Assembly (NCBI RefSeq): GCF_003672135.1
Contig: NC_039506.1
Location: 9,796,001 to 9,860,000 of the forward strand
Source: Ooceraea biroi
Taxonomy: Eukaryota; Arthropoda; Insecta; Hymenoptera; Formicidae
Direction: 5' to 3'
DNA length: 64,000 nucleotides
The notes under the pieces were generated by a model. It was given only the letters and a program-made list of their open reading frames with translations, searched no databases and was not told the origin of the DNA. Every line of letters begins with the position of its first letter. The stretch's first letter is position 1. Positions 38,468-50,551 of the stretch are shown in pieces. The translations under genes and the position numbers were made by a program.

Positions 38468-38886
38468 CTGAGAAGCAACGACATTGTTATTACATTTTAA
38501 TGCAATTGTCTGATTAGTACAATCTTACAATCCATAATTCTTACATTCATGCGTTAACATAACACGCGATACGACGTAGGTTGATATCTATTCCGCGAGT
38601 CTTTGTCGAAGCAACCACCATTTTCAGGATTAGAAACTCGAGCGCGAATATTCGCGAACTTCGCGAACTCATATCTTCATAATATTTAATAAAACCGGCA
38701 CGCTAATGTCGCAACGGGTTCGCAAGATTTGTGCAATTTTGGCGGTAATAGCTAAAATGCAAACCTGAGCGTGTCGTGAAAACGTTATAAAAATGGGCTG
38801 CAGAGTGGATAACGCGATACGTAGGTCGCGCGGAGCGTAGTGAAGTTGTCCGCAGTGACGCCGCGGTCATGTGACTCGACGTCGAG

Positions 38887-39228
38887 TTTGTCGCGCGCGT
38901 ACACCTACTCAGCTAGTAAGTTGAGCGTCTGTAAAACATGAACCACGGAAAATATTAGTTTCCTTGCTTTGATTGATATTTCAAATCGTGAAATATATTT
39001 TCCAGGAAATATTTATCTAAATATATATATAATAATAATTAGGAGAGTTAGTTAAATTTATAATTATTTGTGTATTATTCACATTTGTGTATAATATCAA
39101 ATTCCATGAATACGATCTCATACATATGATTAATTTCAAAAGCTATCGAAAAATTCAAAGTGGAGATTATATCGCAAATTTGTTCTCGAAATCCGATCAA
39201 ACTCAATTAAACTAGAGTGAGATTTATA
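38887..39228 (+). repeat. 340-420-bp repeat family, copy 1
   Basis: Starts TTTGTCGCGCGCGTACACCT and ends near CTCAATTAAACTAGAG. It is colinear with the copy at 40141-40565 over its whole length, with substitutions and small indels. A further partial, diverged copy of the distal part is at about 38023-38140. Confidence 0.7.
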
Positions 39229-39750
39229 TGCACACGCTCGTATGCACTAACCTTGTTGATAGGATTCTAAACGAATTTGTTATAATATTCAGTTAAAAAT
39301 GACTTCTAGATAAAATAGTAATTGCTCATTACTTGTTAATGTGATCGCGTCGAAGGGTAACCTGGGAATGACGCGGTCTTGGTAGCGCTCAAGGTAGCTC
39401 GAGGTTATGTGTCAACAAATAAATAAGATCGGCATGGAATTTAACATATTAAACATATTACACGATGAAACATTAGATTTGTTCGTGTTGTATGAACTTT
39501 TTGAGTTGGCTTATTCTATCTTCTATTATTTTCGCTAACCTTTATTCTTTCTCTTTGTCTCTCGAACGCCTGCGTGTACGCGTAGTGCAAAAATGTAAAA
39601 AGTATACGGAACCAAATCGTTTTATTAAATGTTATAATTGTACATTTGCGTATGACTGATACAATGCGAAAAATATACTCGATTGCGTATAATTACGTAC
39701 TTGATCGCGTTAACCGCTCGCGTTAACAGGCATCCGAAAGATTGACTTAC

Positions 39751-39811
39751 TTTCTGCTCGATTCTGCGTCGTTCAATGCCCATTCCGAGCCTCCTTCTCT
39801 TCCGTGTGGTT
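39751..39811 (-). CDS. Candidate internal exon of the 37-kb minus-strand gene
   Basis: A 61-nt segment has a good donor (AGAAA|GTAAGT). Its acceptor is CTAAAG, preceded by a T7 tract. In the frame that joins to the next exon (38467-38402) it reads PHGREGGSEWALNDAESSR, with the lysine codon split across the junction. It sits between two copies of a local direct repeat (38.9 and 39.9 kb), so the exon may be older than the repeats around it or may be chance. Confidence 0.3.
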
Positions 39812-39920
39812 CTTTAGGGCTCGTGAAAAAAACGACGCTTTTCATACGATTATTTTAATATGTGACACTCCCGATGCAATGACTTACACAGGTTACAGTT
39901 ATGCGCAAAGTATTACGCGA

Positions 39921-40140
39921 AAATAATTACGCGCGAAACTTTTGTCGCGCGCGTACACCTACTCGGCTAGTAAGTTCAGCGTCTGTAAACCATGAAACAC
40001 GGAAAAGTAATATTAGTTTCCTTGCTTTGATTTATATTTCACATTGTGAAATATATTCTCCAGGAAATATTTATCTAAATATATATATAATAATTTCTAT
40101 TATTGGCTTTATACAATCATATATGTCCTAGCAAATTTAA
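39921..40140 (+). repeat. 340-420-bp repeat family, copy 2 (truncated)
   Basis: This 220-bp unit begins AAATAATTACGCGCGAAACT and is directly followed by copy 3, which begins with the same sequence at 40141. It matches the first half of the other copies only, so a tandem duplication of the proximal part is inferred. Confidence 0.75.
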
Positions 40141-40565
40141 AAATAATTACGCGCGAAACTTTTGTCGCGCGCGTACACCTACTCAGCTAGTAAGTTGAGT
40201 GTCTGTAAAACATGAAACACGGAAAAGCAATATTAGTTTCCTTGCTTTGATTTATATTTCAAATCGCGAAATATATTTTTCAGGAAATATTTATTTAAAT
40301 ATATATGAATATAATAATAATTTCTATTACACGTTTTATACAATCATATATTTTCTAGCAAATTTTAATCTCAAGTTAATTTTACTTCATGAAATTTCTA
40401 GTTATTCGTGTAGTTATTATTCACATTTATATCCAATTTTATAAATCGATCGCATAAATATGATTAATTACGATACTATCGAAAAATTCAAGATGGATAT
40501 TATATCGCGAATTCGTTCTTGAAACCCGACGAAACTCAATTAAACTAACATGGTTGAGATTTATA
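40141..40565 (+). repeat. 340-420-bp repeat family, copy 3 (full length)
   Basis: Begins identically to copy 2 for more than 50 bp, then continues through ATATTAGTTTCCTTGCTTTG to CTCAATTAAACTAAC. It is the longest copy. Confidence 0.75.
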
Positions 40566-42356
40566 ACCAGGAGCTCGTTAATGCGCGTGCACGCTGGAAC
40601 ATAATGCGCCATCGGGCACGCTAATAGTTGTTTCGTACCGACGACAACCTCGTGAAATAGGCCCCTCGCCCTGGCCCGTGTATCGTATGACGGTACTTGT
40701 ACGATTCAGCCACCCACACTAACCTCGGATGATTCACGCGACGCCTTCTTCGACGAGCCAACGCTCCTAAGGGACTGTAAATTTGTCTTCTTTACTTTCT
40801 TTAACCGAGCCGTTATATGTACGATATAATGCTTCTCCCTCTTGTCCTCTTCTTCATGATAGCTCATGAAAAGCGGCGACTACGCAAGTTATTGGATTTT
40901 CAATCCAACTTCCTCTTGTTACATAACACGATCTAATCTCTTTAACAAGTTATGATAAAATTGGTAAAGAGAGGGTGAGGATTATATTACTATCATTAAT
41001 ATCATATTAGACATATGTGTGTATGTGTGTAATAAGTAGACTTTCTAAAAATTTAGAAGAAAATTCTTTGCATTCCATAAAGAAAATTAAATAACGCTAC
41101 GAACTTTTATTACGACCCAATATTATCTCAATAGATTTTTAAATTAAATGTTAGAAAAACGAACTATCTGCAGAAAATTAAAATTCAAATTAGTAAATTT
41201 TATAATAACTTAACTTTTATTACCAGACGTACAGTTATTCCAACGATAAGAAAAAGAATGTTTTTAATGCGTTTGTATAACATGTATAACAAATGTTTGC
41301 GTCTAAAAATAAAAGAAGAAATTTCTACCGATATAGGAAATCATCTTTGTCATGAAAATACTGATTTAGAAAATAGCATGTTTTATGATAGGAAATTCTT
41401 CCGCCAACTTATGCTGGGTCGGCTATAATATCTCATTGTAACAAGCGGCGTTATTGTCAGAATAATGGCAATTATTATTAGAACAATGGTGTTAGCGACA
41501 TGGCGACATACCGCCGTTCTGGACACCTTCGCTCATGAGCAAACATGATGTTTCTTTTTCACTCTCACGAGAAGAGAAGAGAAGGTTCTTTGTGGCGTGG
41601 CAGACGCGCCATTGTGTATCTTCGCCACCCACGTGAAAATTTCAGAAAGATGCAGCGACGAGATGCTGCGTCTTTTTACTTTGTCGAGGTATGCGCGTTC
41701 GGCACGCGGATTCTGTTCCAACGAAGCATGTGTCAAGTCGTAATGTACCGCGATAAGGCATTTCGAAGAGCGATATTATCTTTAAAATGATTTATAATAT
41801 ATAAAACATTTATATCATCGCAATCTTTTTAGAAATTATACATAGAAATTATTTTAAATGTATATCTTTTTCATACAAAATTTGCTTTGTGCGAAGCAAT
41901 ATTATATACATATTTTATATAAATAAATTCTTTATAAAATTATTTATCTTGTAAATAAACAATAGCACACTAAGTAAAATCAATTAATCTTGCACGTCTC
42001 TTTCTCTTCCTCTCTCTTGTTCAATTCACGAAACTTTAAGGGATGATCTCGGTGATGTCATCGACCCTCGGAAAAGGGCGCCCAGGTGTATGCCATGACT
42101 TGTCTTCCGGAAACTCAGCACGCATGAAAACGCAATTGGATGATGGGTACTGATGGAACGTTCGGACGGCGAGTCTCTTAGCTTTCCCAGCTAGACGGTA
42201 AACGCTCCCCTCAGCATCTTGCGTGGTCAAGAGGGTGACGTGTTCACGTAACGAGGGTGCGTTAAAGGGAAAGAGAGGAGAGGCAATGCGCAGCCCTGCA
42301 GCTCCTCCGAAATATGCACCGGCGGTACCCTGTCATACTCACACACGTGTGTTCAC
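40566..42356. other. Probable intron or intergenic DNA
   Basis: AT-rich for most of its length, with no open frame of interest. If the minus-strand gene model is right, this is intronic. Confidence 0.4.
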
Positions 42357-42412
42357 CTCCATCGAGAAGACGTGGGGGGCAAAACGGTGTATGACCCACG
42401 TGGGAGTGGATG
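42357..42412 (-). CDS. Weak candidate internal exon of the 37-kb minus-strand gene
   Basis: A 56-nt segment lies between acceptor TTTTTCAAG and a weak donor GGAG|GTGAAC. In the frame compatible with its neighbours it reads IHSHVGHTPFCPPRLLDG. Phase agreement on both sides is the only support beyond the splice sites, and every frame is open here. Confidence 0.2.
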
Positions 42413-43282
42413 CTTGAAAAATTCCTTCACAATACTCGTTCCCCCACAAAGAAATATCATCGTCCTTCGCGTAACGCGCAGTACTCCAACAAATCAAATT
42501 CTCACAATCGAAAGAATTCGCATGAATTGCAATTGCAGCATACTATATTGTGCCGGCATTTCTATGTATGTCATTTCAGAGTAGTTATGAAAATCACTAC
42601 GTTCTAAAGTGTGAGTTTGGGAGATGGATTTATTTCTTCATTAGGTTTCTTTAAATATCGTTGAGATTAGCGTGTGTTAATTATTAAATTCCTTCCATTT
42701 CCTAGTTCATTTCTTCTTTAGTAAAATACTTGATGTTTTCTATTTGTAATGTTCAGAACACAAAATCTTAAAAAAGGGACATAAATTAAAGATTTAATTT
42801 TTAAGTAGAAAGGTTTTGTTGTATCAAATAATGCTAGATTGTATTTATATATAAAAATCATATAATATCTTGACGCACAAGCATGCACACTTTATATTGC
42901 ATTAGATAGATCGATAAAACACTATGATCACCTGCCGAATTTTCGGCGGGAAAACGCCTCGACGATGCCAAGCTTACAATCTCGAAGCATTAAACCTACG
43001 ACAGACCCTTCCTATGACATGTCAGTGGCATGTACGGATAGAACGTGAAGGTTTTTCGACAGTGTTTTTGGCGGGAAGCAATAAGGTGTGCCGCTTTTGA
43101 GGCACGCTTGCGTGTAGCTTGCACAATTCCCACACGCGGAGGACTCTACGCGCTCCGAGATTCCCCCCTCGTCATCCCCTCGTTAATAACTCCCTCCGCG
43201 ACAATAGAGGGTCCGCTCCTTCGGGTTCCTCGAGCAGGGGGAGGAGAGGGATGCTGACTGGATAAAGAGCGCTAGTTACCAC

Positions 43283-43339
43283 CTGGAGGCACCGTGCACC
43301 TCAACGTGGGAGCTCCTTGATATGCCAATGTACTGCCTC
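43283..43339 (-). CDS. Weak candidate internal exon of the 37-kb minus-strand gene
   Basis: A 57-nt segment follows an acceptor with an upstream pyrimidine run (TTTGCGAATACAG) and ends at CCAG|GTGGTA. It reads RQYIGISRSSHVEVHGAS in the frame shared with the downstream candidate exons. One of the other two frames is closed by a stop, which gives slight support to this one. It is the furthest upstream segment that can be connected to this gene in the window. Confidence 0.25.
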
Positions 43340-43993
43340 CTGTATTCGCAAATTTCAAACAGAATCCAGAACAAAGAAACGAAAATGAACTACTAATATT
43401 AAAAACAAACGCTGCGCGAATGTTAATCATCGCAAATTATATCAAAACGTGATACACAAAAGAACAATGACTTAAAAAAACATTTGTTCAAACTTAAATT
43501 CAAGAAATATAATAATACAGTAACATTACAATCGGTGCTTGACCAACTCGCAATTTCACGAGAATCGAGGGAGAAGAGAAGAGACGTTCAAAGATATCAT
43601 AGAATTTAATAATTCATGCAATTTACGTGACGTAGACCGTCAACTTGATACACGAAACGGCAAAAGACGTATTACGATCGGCATTCGAGCAATTTATGAT
43701 TCACGATCGGTGAGGATCGAGGATCGCGTATCTGTTGCGCCGACAACAAAACGCGCGGAAGGTCCGGTCCGCCGCCGTCCGTCTCTTCGTGCTGCTCGTA
43801 CGCGCGGATATGCGTGGCAGATTCGGAGTTGCATTGTGGATCGACGGACCGAGGTCAGGAGGTTTTGAATCATCCCGATTCTTATCGGTCCCGTCGACTC
43901 TCCCGCGTTGGGGAAAGGTATCCAAGACAGGTAAGCCTCGGTTGCTCGAAGATAAGTCACTGCATGTCTAAGCGCCGGGGCCGATTATCGTCC

Positions 43994-44353
43994 TCATCGA
44001 TCGTGCTCGATTATCTGCAATTCAAAATGCCACCAAGACGACGACGATGACGAGGAGGAGGAGGAGAAAAAAAAGGAGGAGGAGAAAGAGGACGACGACG
44101 AGGCACGCCGCACTGTCTTTATGCGGGAGTGCTTCTGCCTCCGGCCAACATCGGCTTGCTCACGCTCGCAATCAGCCGCGTTGCTTACGTCGCTCGCATT
44201 CGCATACGCGTCACGTAGAAAGCCGTGCAATTTGTGATACGACGGATTGAAAGATTTCGCATCGGTGAATCGAGTCGCAAAGCAGCGCCGGAGCGCAATA
44301 ATGCAAGAGCCAAACGGAAAACGTAAAGACCGCCGCGATCTCGTGCATCGCAT
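43994..44353 (-). CDS. Possible small protein with serine-rich tail, unknown
   Basis: An ATG-initiated frame of 119 residues. The first 75 residues have ordinary composition (for example TDAKSFNPSYHKLHGFLRDA). The C-terminal third is poly-serine and phenylalanine encoded by a trinucleotide repeat tract at 44036-44103, which weakens the case. A donor-like GAC|GTAAGC inside the frame could mean the first part is an exon. No family is recognised. Confidence 0.2.
   Translation of the reverse strand: MRCTRSRRSLRFPFGSCIIALRRCFATRFTDAKSFNPSYHKLHGFLRDAYANASDVSNAADCEREQADVGRRQKHSRIKTVRRASSSSSFSSSFFFSSSSSSSSSSWWHFELQIIEHDR
44036..44103 (+). repeat. GAC/GAG trinucleotide low-complexity tract
   Basis: An imperfect GAC and GAG tract interrupted by an A8 run. 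It encodes the serine-rich tail of the minus-strand frame at 43994-44353. Confidence 0.9.
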
Positions 44354-44953
44354 CTCTGATTATCGGTTACGTCAGTAGATTTTTAATATTCTCTGAATCT
44401 CTACTTTTGAAAAATAAAAATTTTATTAAATTGAAAAAGAAATGTCAGCGATACAACAGGTAGCATAACAAAAGATTTCGTTATTCTTAATCATAGCGTG
44501 CAGTTTCCTCCGGCATAATCACGCCGTCCCTAAACGGAAGCAAAGGATAATTATACAGGTAACATATAATACAATCAGTCTCAGAAGGAGCAGATCACAA
44601 TCGCACTGTTGTATACCAAAGCGCAACCAGCAGCAACGACAACGGCGGACCTAATTAAAATGCCGGAGTGGCGGGGGGCGGTCGTGGGAAAGGCGCCGAA
44701 ATAAAGAGCGGCGAGATATTAGAAAGAGGATATCGAGAAACTCCCCGTTTCCTCGTAGAGGAGGTCCAGTATTTCGGCGCCCTCAGGGTCGTTCGAACCC
44801 TCAGGCTAACCCCTTCGAGACGCGGACGTCTCTTAATTTGCATGCGCGCGCGGTGCAAAACACATCTTTCTTTCTCTTTCTTCCTCCCTCTCCTCTCCCT
44901 CGTCGCACATGTCTTCCTCCTGGTTTGACCAAGTGAACGGCAAGTAAAACGTG

Positions 44954-44967
44954 ACGTGACGTCACGT
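44954..44967. promoter_or_regulatory. Perfect CRE-type palindrome
   Basis: ACGTGACGTCACGT is a 14-bp perfect palindrome containing the full CREB/ATF site TGACGTCA, immediately preceded by another CGTGA. It lies at the edge of a CpG-rich island. Binding is inferred from the motif alone. Confidence 0.3.
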
Positions 44968-45646
44968 TACTACTGCGAGGAGCGAGCAACCCCCGGCGAA
45001 ACAGCTGCTCGCAGATTTCTCACGCGTCCAAAAGCCACCGCGAGACAATTGAACTTGATTCCGGTTCGCCTGGGGTTGCTTCCTCGAGGTGTAAGGGACG
45101 AGAGCGAAGGAACGAGGGAGAAAGCCGGTCCACCCATATGGCACGCACCTTCCGCCACGACCGAGGAGCCCGCCCCGGCGACAACGCTTCCGGAAAAATC
45201 GATAGACAGGTGGAGCAGATGCAATCAGGATGCCGCGTGCTTAAGTGACACGAAAATTGCTGTTGTAAACGTTCGAAATAGTTGAAGCGCTCGATGAATC
45301 AATATGATTCGTCAAAACTCATCATTGAATCAAACGAAAGAACTTTTGATCTCTCAATGCCTATTATGAATTTTGTATGCTGTTAACAAATGCATTATAT
45401 ATATTTAAAAAAAATAACAGATAAAGCTTAATATAAATTTTATGTTACTATTATTGATTAAATTTTATGCAAATTCTAGAAAGACAAAACAAATGTATTA
45501 TGCAAATATTTTTTAATAAACTGTCATTCTTTTAAGCATGACTAAATAAATTACATGGCATTAATATAAAACAACCATTTCTAATTTCGTACAATGTAAT
45601 GCACGAATATACATGTATAATGAAATAATTCATTGCAGTGTTTTTT

Positions 45647-45712
45647 AATGAGAACTTATTTATATCTAAATTTATATCTAAATATATTACATCTAAATGA
45701 GAACTTATTTAT
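45647..45712 (+). repeat. Short tandem duplication, 49-bp period
   Basis: AATGAGAACTTATTTAT occurs at 45647 and again at 45696. The intervening DNA contains three TATATCTAAAT-like units. Confidence 0.7.
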
Positions 45713-46657
45713 TCACCTAATATCTACGAAGTTGTAGCGACTTTATCTTTCAAGAAATAAAACATAAACGTTGCAATATTAGAAGTGTACCGCATTGAAA
45801 TAAACACTATAAATCTCAATAAAGCAAATCTTTGAACTTTGCGAAAATGGATATTTCGAATCATCGTCTTGCTGATACGATTTTCGTAGTCAGACAACCC
45901 AGACCATCCTCTCACAAACATTACGAAATATTATTCTTTCGGAGACACGCACACGTGGCCGATCCTGTTAGATCCTGGATCTGGGTCCTCGTCGCTGTCG
46001 CGGCGGTTATCAATGTCGAACTATCTCCAGACGATTTGGCGATTTGACCTCATATTCAGAACGGAGGTCCTTGCATCCTGATCCCGCTGTTCTCGGATAG
46101 ATATCCTGAGGTAATATGCATTCGCCGGCCAACCGAATGAATTATGCAAACTCCCAGGGACTCGATCCGCACAGTCTTTATGCATCGACCTCCCTTCCTC
46201 CTTCTCCTCCTATTTTATTTTCGTCTCCTTTCTACGTCGCCTGCTCCTACTTGACCTAGAACCTGCAGATGTCTCGAAAACAATATTCTAAGGATTCTAG
46301 ACGAATATATGTTTTCTTTAGCTACAGTCTTATATTGTGTCTATACTTTCTTGATCTAAAGTTCACACTGATAAAATTAATTAACCACACTTGCTCAATT
46401 GAAATTTGCCTCAAATAGTAATTATTCTTGACTATACTATAAAACACATAGTAAATAGTAACGATTATATTAATTTATCTTCTTTAACCGTGAGTGGAAT
46501 AATAAAAAGCTTCTTATTTTAATTATCATGCCATAAATAAAACATATACATCAATAAAATCCTAATAAATATGTAATGAAACTTAAGTGCAAAGGTGATA
46601 AAAGCTCACTTTGATGCGCTCCTTCTCATAACGCGAACTACGATGATATCGAAATAA

Positions 46658-46945
46658 ATGGAAAGTTCAACAGAAAGTGGTATCAAGCGATTCTTTATTA
46701 TTCGCAACGACGTCCGAAATGTGAAATGCGCGCGTGTTGTTAAGCGAATTCAGACCCGATCTAGCAATGGAGACTGCACTCGAAGGACTTACGAATCTAA
46801 ATTCATTTATTCAACCGCGCACGAACGACGCAGTCTGATTTCCGCAAGCGATGCAAATCCGGACAGCGAGGCGTACATACGTCCGCTCGCAATTGCCTCC
46901 CACTCTGTAGTCCATGCGTTCAATTCGGTTGGCGGAAATATGTAA
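46658..46945 (+). CDS. Possible single-exon small protein, unknown
   Basis: An ATG-initiated frame encodes 95 residues (MESSTESGIKRFFIIRNDVR...) with balanced, hydrophilic, non-repetitive composition. A TATA-like GATAAAAGC lies about 60 nt upstream of the ATG, and AATAAA occurs at 47061, 116 nt after the stop. No domain, signal peptide or membrane segment is seen. A long open frame also lies on the opposite strand just downstream (47635-47015). Because the region is fairly GC-rich, an accidental open frame remains likely. Confidence 0.28.
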   Translation: MESSTESGIKRFFIIRNDVRNVKCARVVKRIQTRSSNGDCTRRTYESKFIYSTAHERRSLISASDANPDSEAYIRPLAIASHSVVHAFNSVGGNM

Positions 46946-49900
46946 CCATGTTACACCGCAAACAATTCCGTGTCTACAGTCGCATACGAGATATTGTCTC
47001 TCAGAGAACAAACCCTATCCTCCACGAAATTCACGAGGCCAAAGAGAGATCGTTACGTATAATAAAATCGTTATATTAATAAGAATGCAGATTGAATAAC
47101 AGGTACTGAGATCACTGAATATTCTCAAAGCTGCACACGCGAGAGGATGTACCTCACGCCGATTAACGTGTGTTCCCGTTCTAACGTGTTCGCGGATAAA
47201 CGTGGGATCACCGTCGCGCATCGGTAGCATCGGAATCGCTAACTTATCGAAATTATACCGGTTTCGATCGCTACGGGGGAGAATTAATGGCGCGAGCGCG
47301 GTAGAGACGCGGTAGATTTTTCCAGATGTCTCATTCCGCGCAGGGTCGTTCAGGGAAGTTGTCGGTGACGCGGGGCTAGAAAACGTGGTGCTCGATACGC
47401 TCGAGCGCCTGCCGTGATCGATAGAACGATCCCTCGCGGTCGCCGGAACTCGTATATCGCCGACGAGGAAAGGTGCGAGACACATCGGTGCGCGCACATG
47501 GACAGCCGCAATGCAACTGCGCGCGCGGATTACGGCAACGTGGAAACATTTAATTGACGCCCCGCCGACGACACGCCGAGCGCGATAATTATTCGCGATG
47601 TCGACAACTATGTTGCCCGCCCGCCCGTTAATCATTTGTTATATCGGCCCGTTCCCGCACGCTCCCATTCGCGCTTGGCAAATGACTTACTATCGAAGAT
47701 CGTAGCTGCGATTAAGTAACGGCGGACTTTAATATTTATATAGCTCTCGTGTTTTTGCAATACCTGCCCGGGACTCGTGGATACCTGCTTCCTTGCGTGT
47801 GCATATGCCTGAAATGGTGTGCTTTTGGTAAATTGAGATAATACCGCTCACCGCAAAATTGTAAATAGATACTTTTGCAGTTTGCTTCGCTCATAAGTAA
47901 TACGTGCACATGTTTAAGTGAAAAGATGTAACTCCTTGCGTGAGAATACATAAATTTGTCTGTCATATATCTAAATGCAAATTTAAAAGAGACATCAGAA
48001 ATTGTTTGCAAAATATTTTTCTACATGCAATTAACTATCTGAAATGTAAATCATATACGATCAATTCAAAATCTCTTTAAGAGAAATTAGTGCAACTAAT
48101 CATTACAAAAGACGCTGTTAACTTAATTTTAATAAAAAGATTCATTAACTCGAATTTTAATTCTAATTTCAACGCAAGAACAGAGCTTACGTTATTTGCA
48201 ATATTGATCCGCCACACACAAGTAAGTTTTCGTACTCTGGGGATTTGTGAACGCACGTGACCATTGTTTCTACATTTCGTCTGCAACTCTCGACTTCCAC
48301 TCTCGCTCTCGGCGAGAGATAACGGCGTAGGAGAGAGAAACGAGGGTCCCTCACCGAGTATAATTATTAGTCACGCTGTGGTCAGGGAATGTATACCTGG
48401 ATGTGGCCGCGACCGGACCGAGACCAGTGTAGATTCCATGTTATTTCCGCTGATTACATTCATTATCGGATTTAAAGTTAGACCCTCAGTTAAGAACGTC
48501 TCGAGCGTCTCGTTGGCCCGCCAAACCTACGACTCCGACTGGGACTTCTGACGCACGAACACGGCGAGGAACCGTACATTAATTTTATTGAGCCGCGCCG
48601 ATTATTTCGAACTCCGCTATTCTCGACCGCGCCTCGTATTTCATTATTTTTCGTTTCGCCAAAAAAGAAATGAACGCCTCCTTCGTTGCGCTCGGAAACG
48701 ACCGGGGTGAATCGAGTAAAATTAGATCAAATTTCGTGTGAAGGAAAATGACAGCCAATCTAAACAATGTGGTTTCAAACTAGCACCTGTTAGATCGATA
48801 GAGTTATGTTTGTGTACGTGTATGTAATTTTGTATATTATGGAAATTATATATATGAAATATTAATGCTTTCTTTAATTTATACTGTTTCTATTAATTTT
48901 CCCGTACATTGCGTGTCTGTTAAATCGTGTCATTATTAATGATGCCATGTAGCTTTCATGAGTGATTAATAGCATGATTTCGACGCTATGAGACGTATGT
49001 TTTCAGATACCGCTTGTCACAAGTACTTGCGAAATACAGAGTTACTTATCGGCGACGAGATTGTTACACCTACGCAAGTTAATGCGAGAATCGCGTAAGG
49101 ACACATTAAAAATTTTCTAAAAATAAGCGCTTTAGAATACACGCGTTGTAGAATGTTTCATATTTCTCTCACCATATCGCAAACCAGGAAAAAGTTACAA
49201 TCGACCCAGGTCGACCTGAGTCATCGAACTTACAAATATTTTATCGATAATGCAATGTTATCATATTTAACAATTAAATATTCCATGTATCTTAAGATTA
49301 AAGAGAATATTTAATATATTTCGTTCTAACAATAAACAAATAAAGTTTCACATTTACACAGTATTTAATGAAAATATTTAATTTTGATCTTTGGCTAATT
49401 AATCTTTACTTATATTCTGCTTGTATTTAAAAAAATGATGAAATGTTAAGATAAAAAGTATCTTCTACAGAAGCAATACAGTTTTCAGTTTGCTGTTACA
49501 ATTTTAGCAAGTTATTGAGCCTTACACGATAAATCTGACCTTCGTGTTGCAGATGCATCAAAGCATGAAACGATTCAATGAAATCCCCGATAGATTTTTC
49601 CGACAGGCAATGAAATTGCTGCTCAAACGATATCGTATTGGCCCCGATCGATGCAATTGCGGCCAATTGTCGATGTTCCCGTTGCCGATCGATTGAATTT
49701 GCGGTGGGTGCTCGATACAGAAAACAATGCTGCATTAATGCTGACGCAAACGCACGATCAATGAGTGATCGAAACGCCCACATCGCATGTTACGCAAACA
49801 CCGATTATCGGGTTTTATTCATACATTGTCCACGTGATTCGCTTGACGCATTTTCTTTAGTCAGCATCAACTAATTATGTCTATACGTTTTAATTCCTGT

Positions 49901-50004
49901 CTCAAATTAATCACAAGAAGCTGACGCAAAAACCGATAAAAATGCTATTTTTAGTTAATAAATTTAATAAATTATGTAGTAAATTTATTATGTTTGAACT
50001 ATAT

Positions 50005-50006
<2 letters not shown>

Positions 50007-50040
<34 letters not shown>
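50007..50040 (+). repeat. (AG)n microsatellite
   Basis: Sixteen or seventeen AG dinucleotides in an AT-rich region. Confidence 0.95.
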
Positions 50041-50042
<2 letters not shown>

Positions 50043-50380
50043 TTAAATGCATACAAAATCGTAGGAAGATATAATATTAAAAGATGTCAGGATATCAGGA
50101 ATGAATATTTGGATCCATCAATAAAAACTAGTAATAAGATAATAGCAATAATGATTGTGAACGTATTATAATGACAATGTAATAATTATTTTTTTATTAT
50201 CTATTAAATGTTCTTGTTTTATCATATATTATCATCGATCTGTATAAATAAACTGACTACCTATTCCGAATTGCAGATTAATATATCGTGAATATGTATT
50301 GACATGAAATAATGTAACTAATATAATTATTATTTGCGTGCATTCTACAACGGACTTTGAGAGCTGATTTCTATCAAGAC

Positions 50381-50551
50381 ATGACATCGAAGCCTGTGCC
50401 TATCTCCGCTATCGATACATTAATTAAAACATGGGAATACTCGATCATGACCAGCGGCGAGATCACGCCTGTATTTAATCACTCGAATAATATTGCATCC
50501 TTTAACATCACAAAAAAAGAATTTGACGAGTTTAATTTAAATAAAATTTAA
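50381..50551 (+). CDS. Possible short coding segment, unknown
   Basis: A 56-residue frame from ATG (MTSKPVPISAIDTLIKTWEY...) lies in AT-rich DNA where long frames are less expected. Composition is normal and codons are not repetitive. There is no clear acceptor or promoter, and no recognisable domain. It could equally be a decayed fragment. Confidence 0.18.
   Translation: MTSKPVPISAIDTLIKTWEYSIMTSGEITPVFNHSNNIASFNITKKEFDEFNLNKI

Larger units (their letters stand above)
44354..46657. other. No confident gene; CpG-rich then AT-rich
   Basis: A GC-rich block (44.6-45.3 kb) with the CRE palindrome is followed by AT-rich DNA (45.3-46.6 kb) that carries a 49-bp tandem duplication. Confidence 0.5.

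Noticed and set aside
44785..44805. GGTTCGAAC on the minus strand, similar to a tRNA B box
   Set aside because: No A box, no acceptor stem and no anticodon stem at the right distance; it is part of a local CCCTCAGG palindrome.
45960..46050. Possible minus-strand exon with acidic stretch RRDSDEDPDPG
   Set aside because: No pyrimidine tract before the AG and no acceptable donor.
47015..47635. 206-codon open frame, minus strand
   Set aside because: Long, but in CpG-rich DNA where stop codons are scarce. The first half is arginine-, serine- and alanine-rich with no domain. Kept only as a finding to test.
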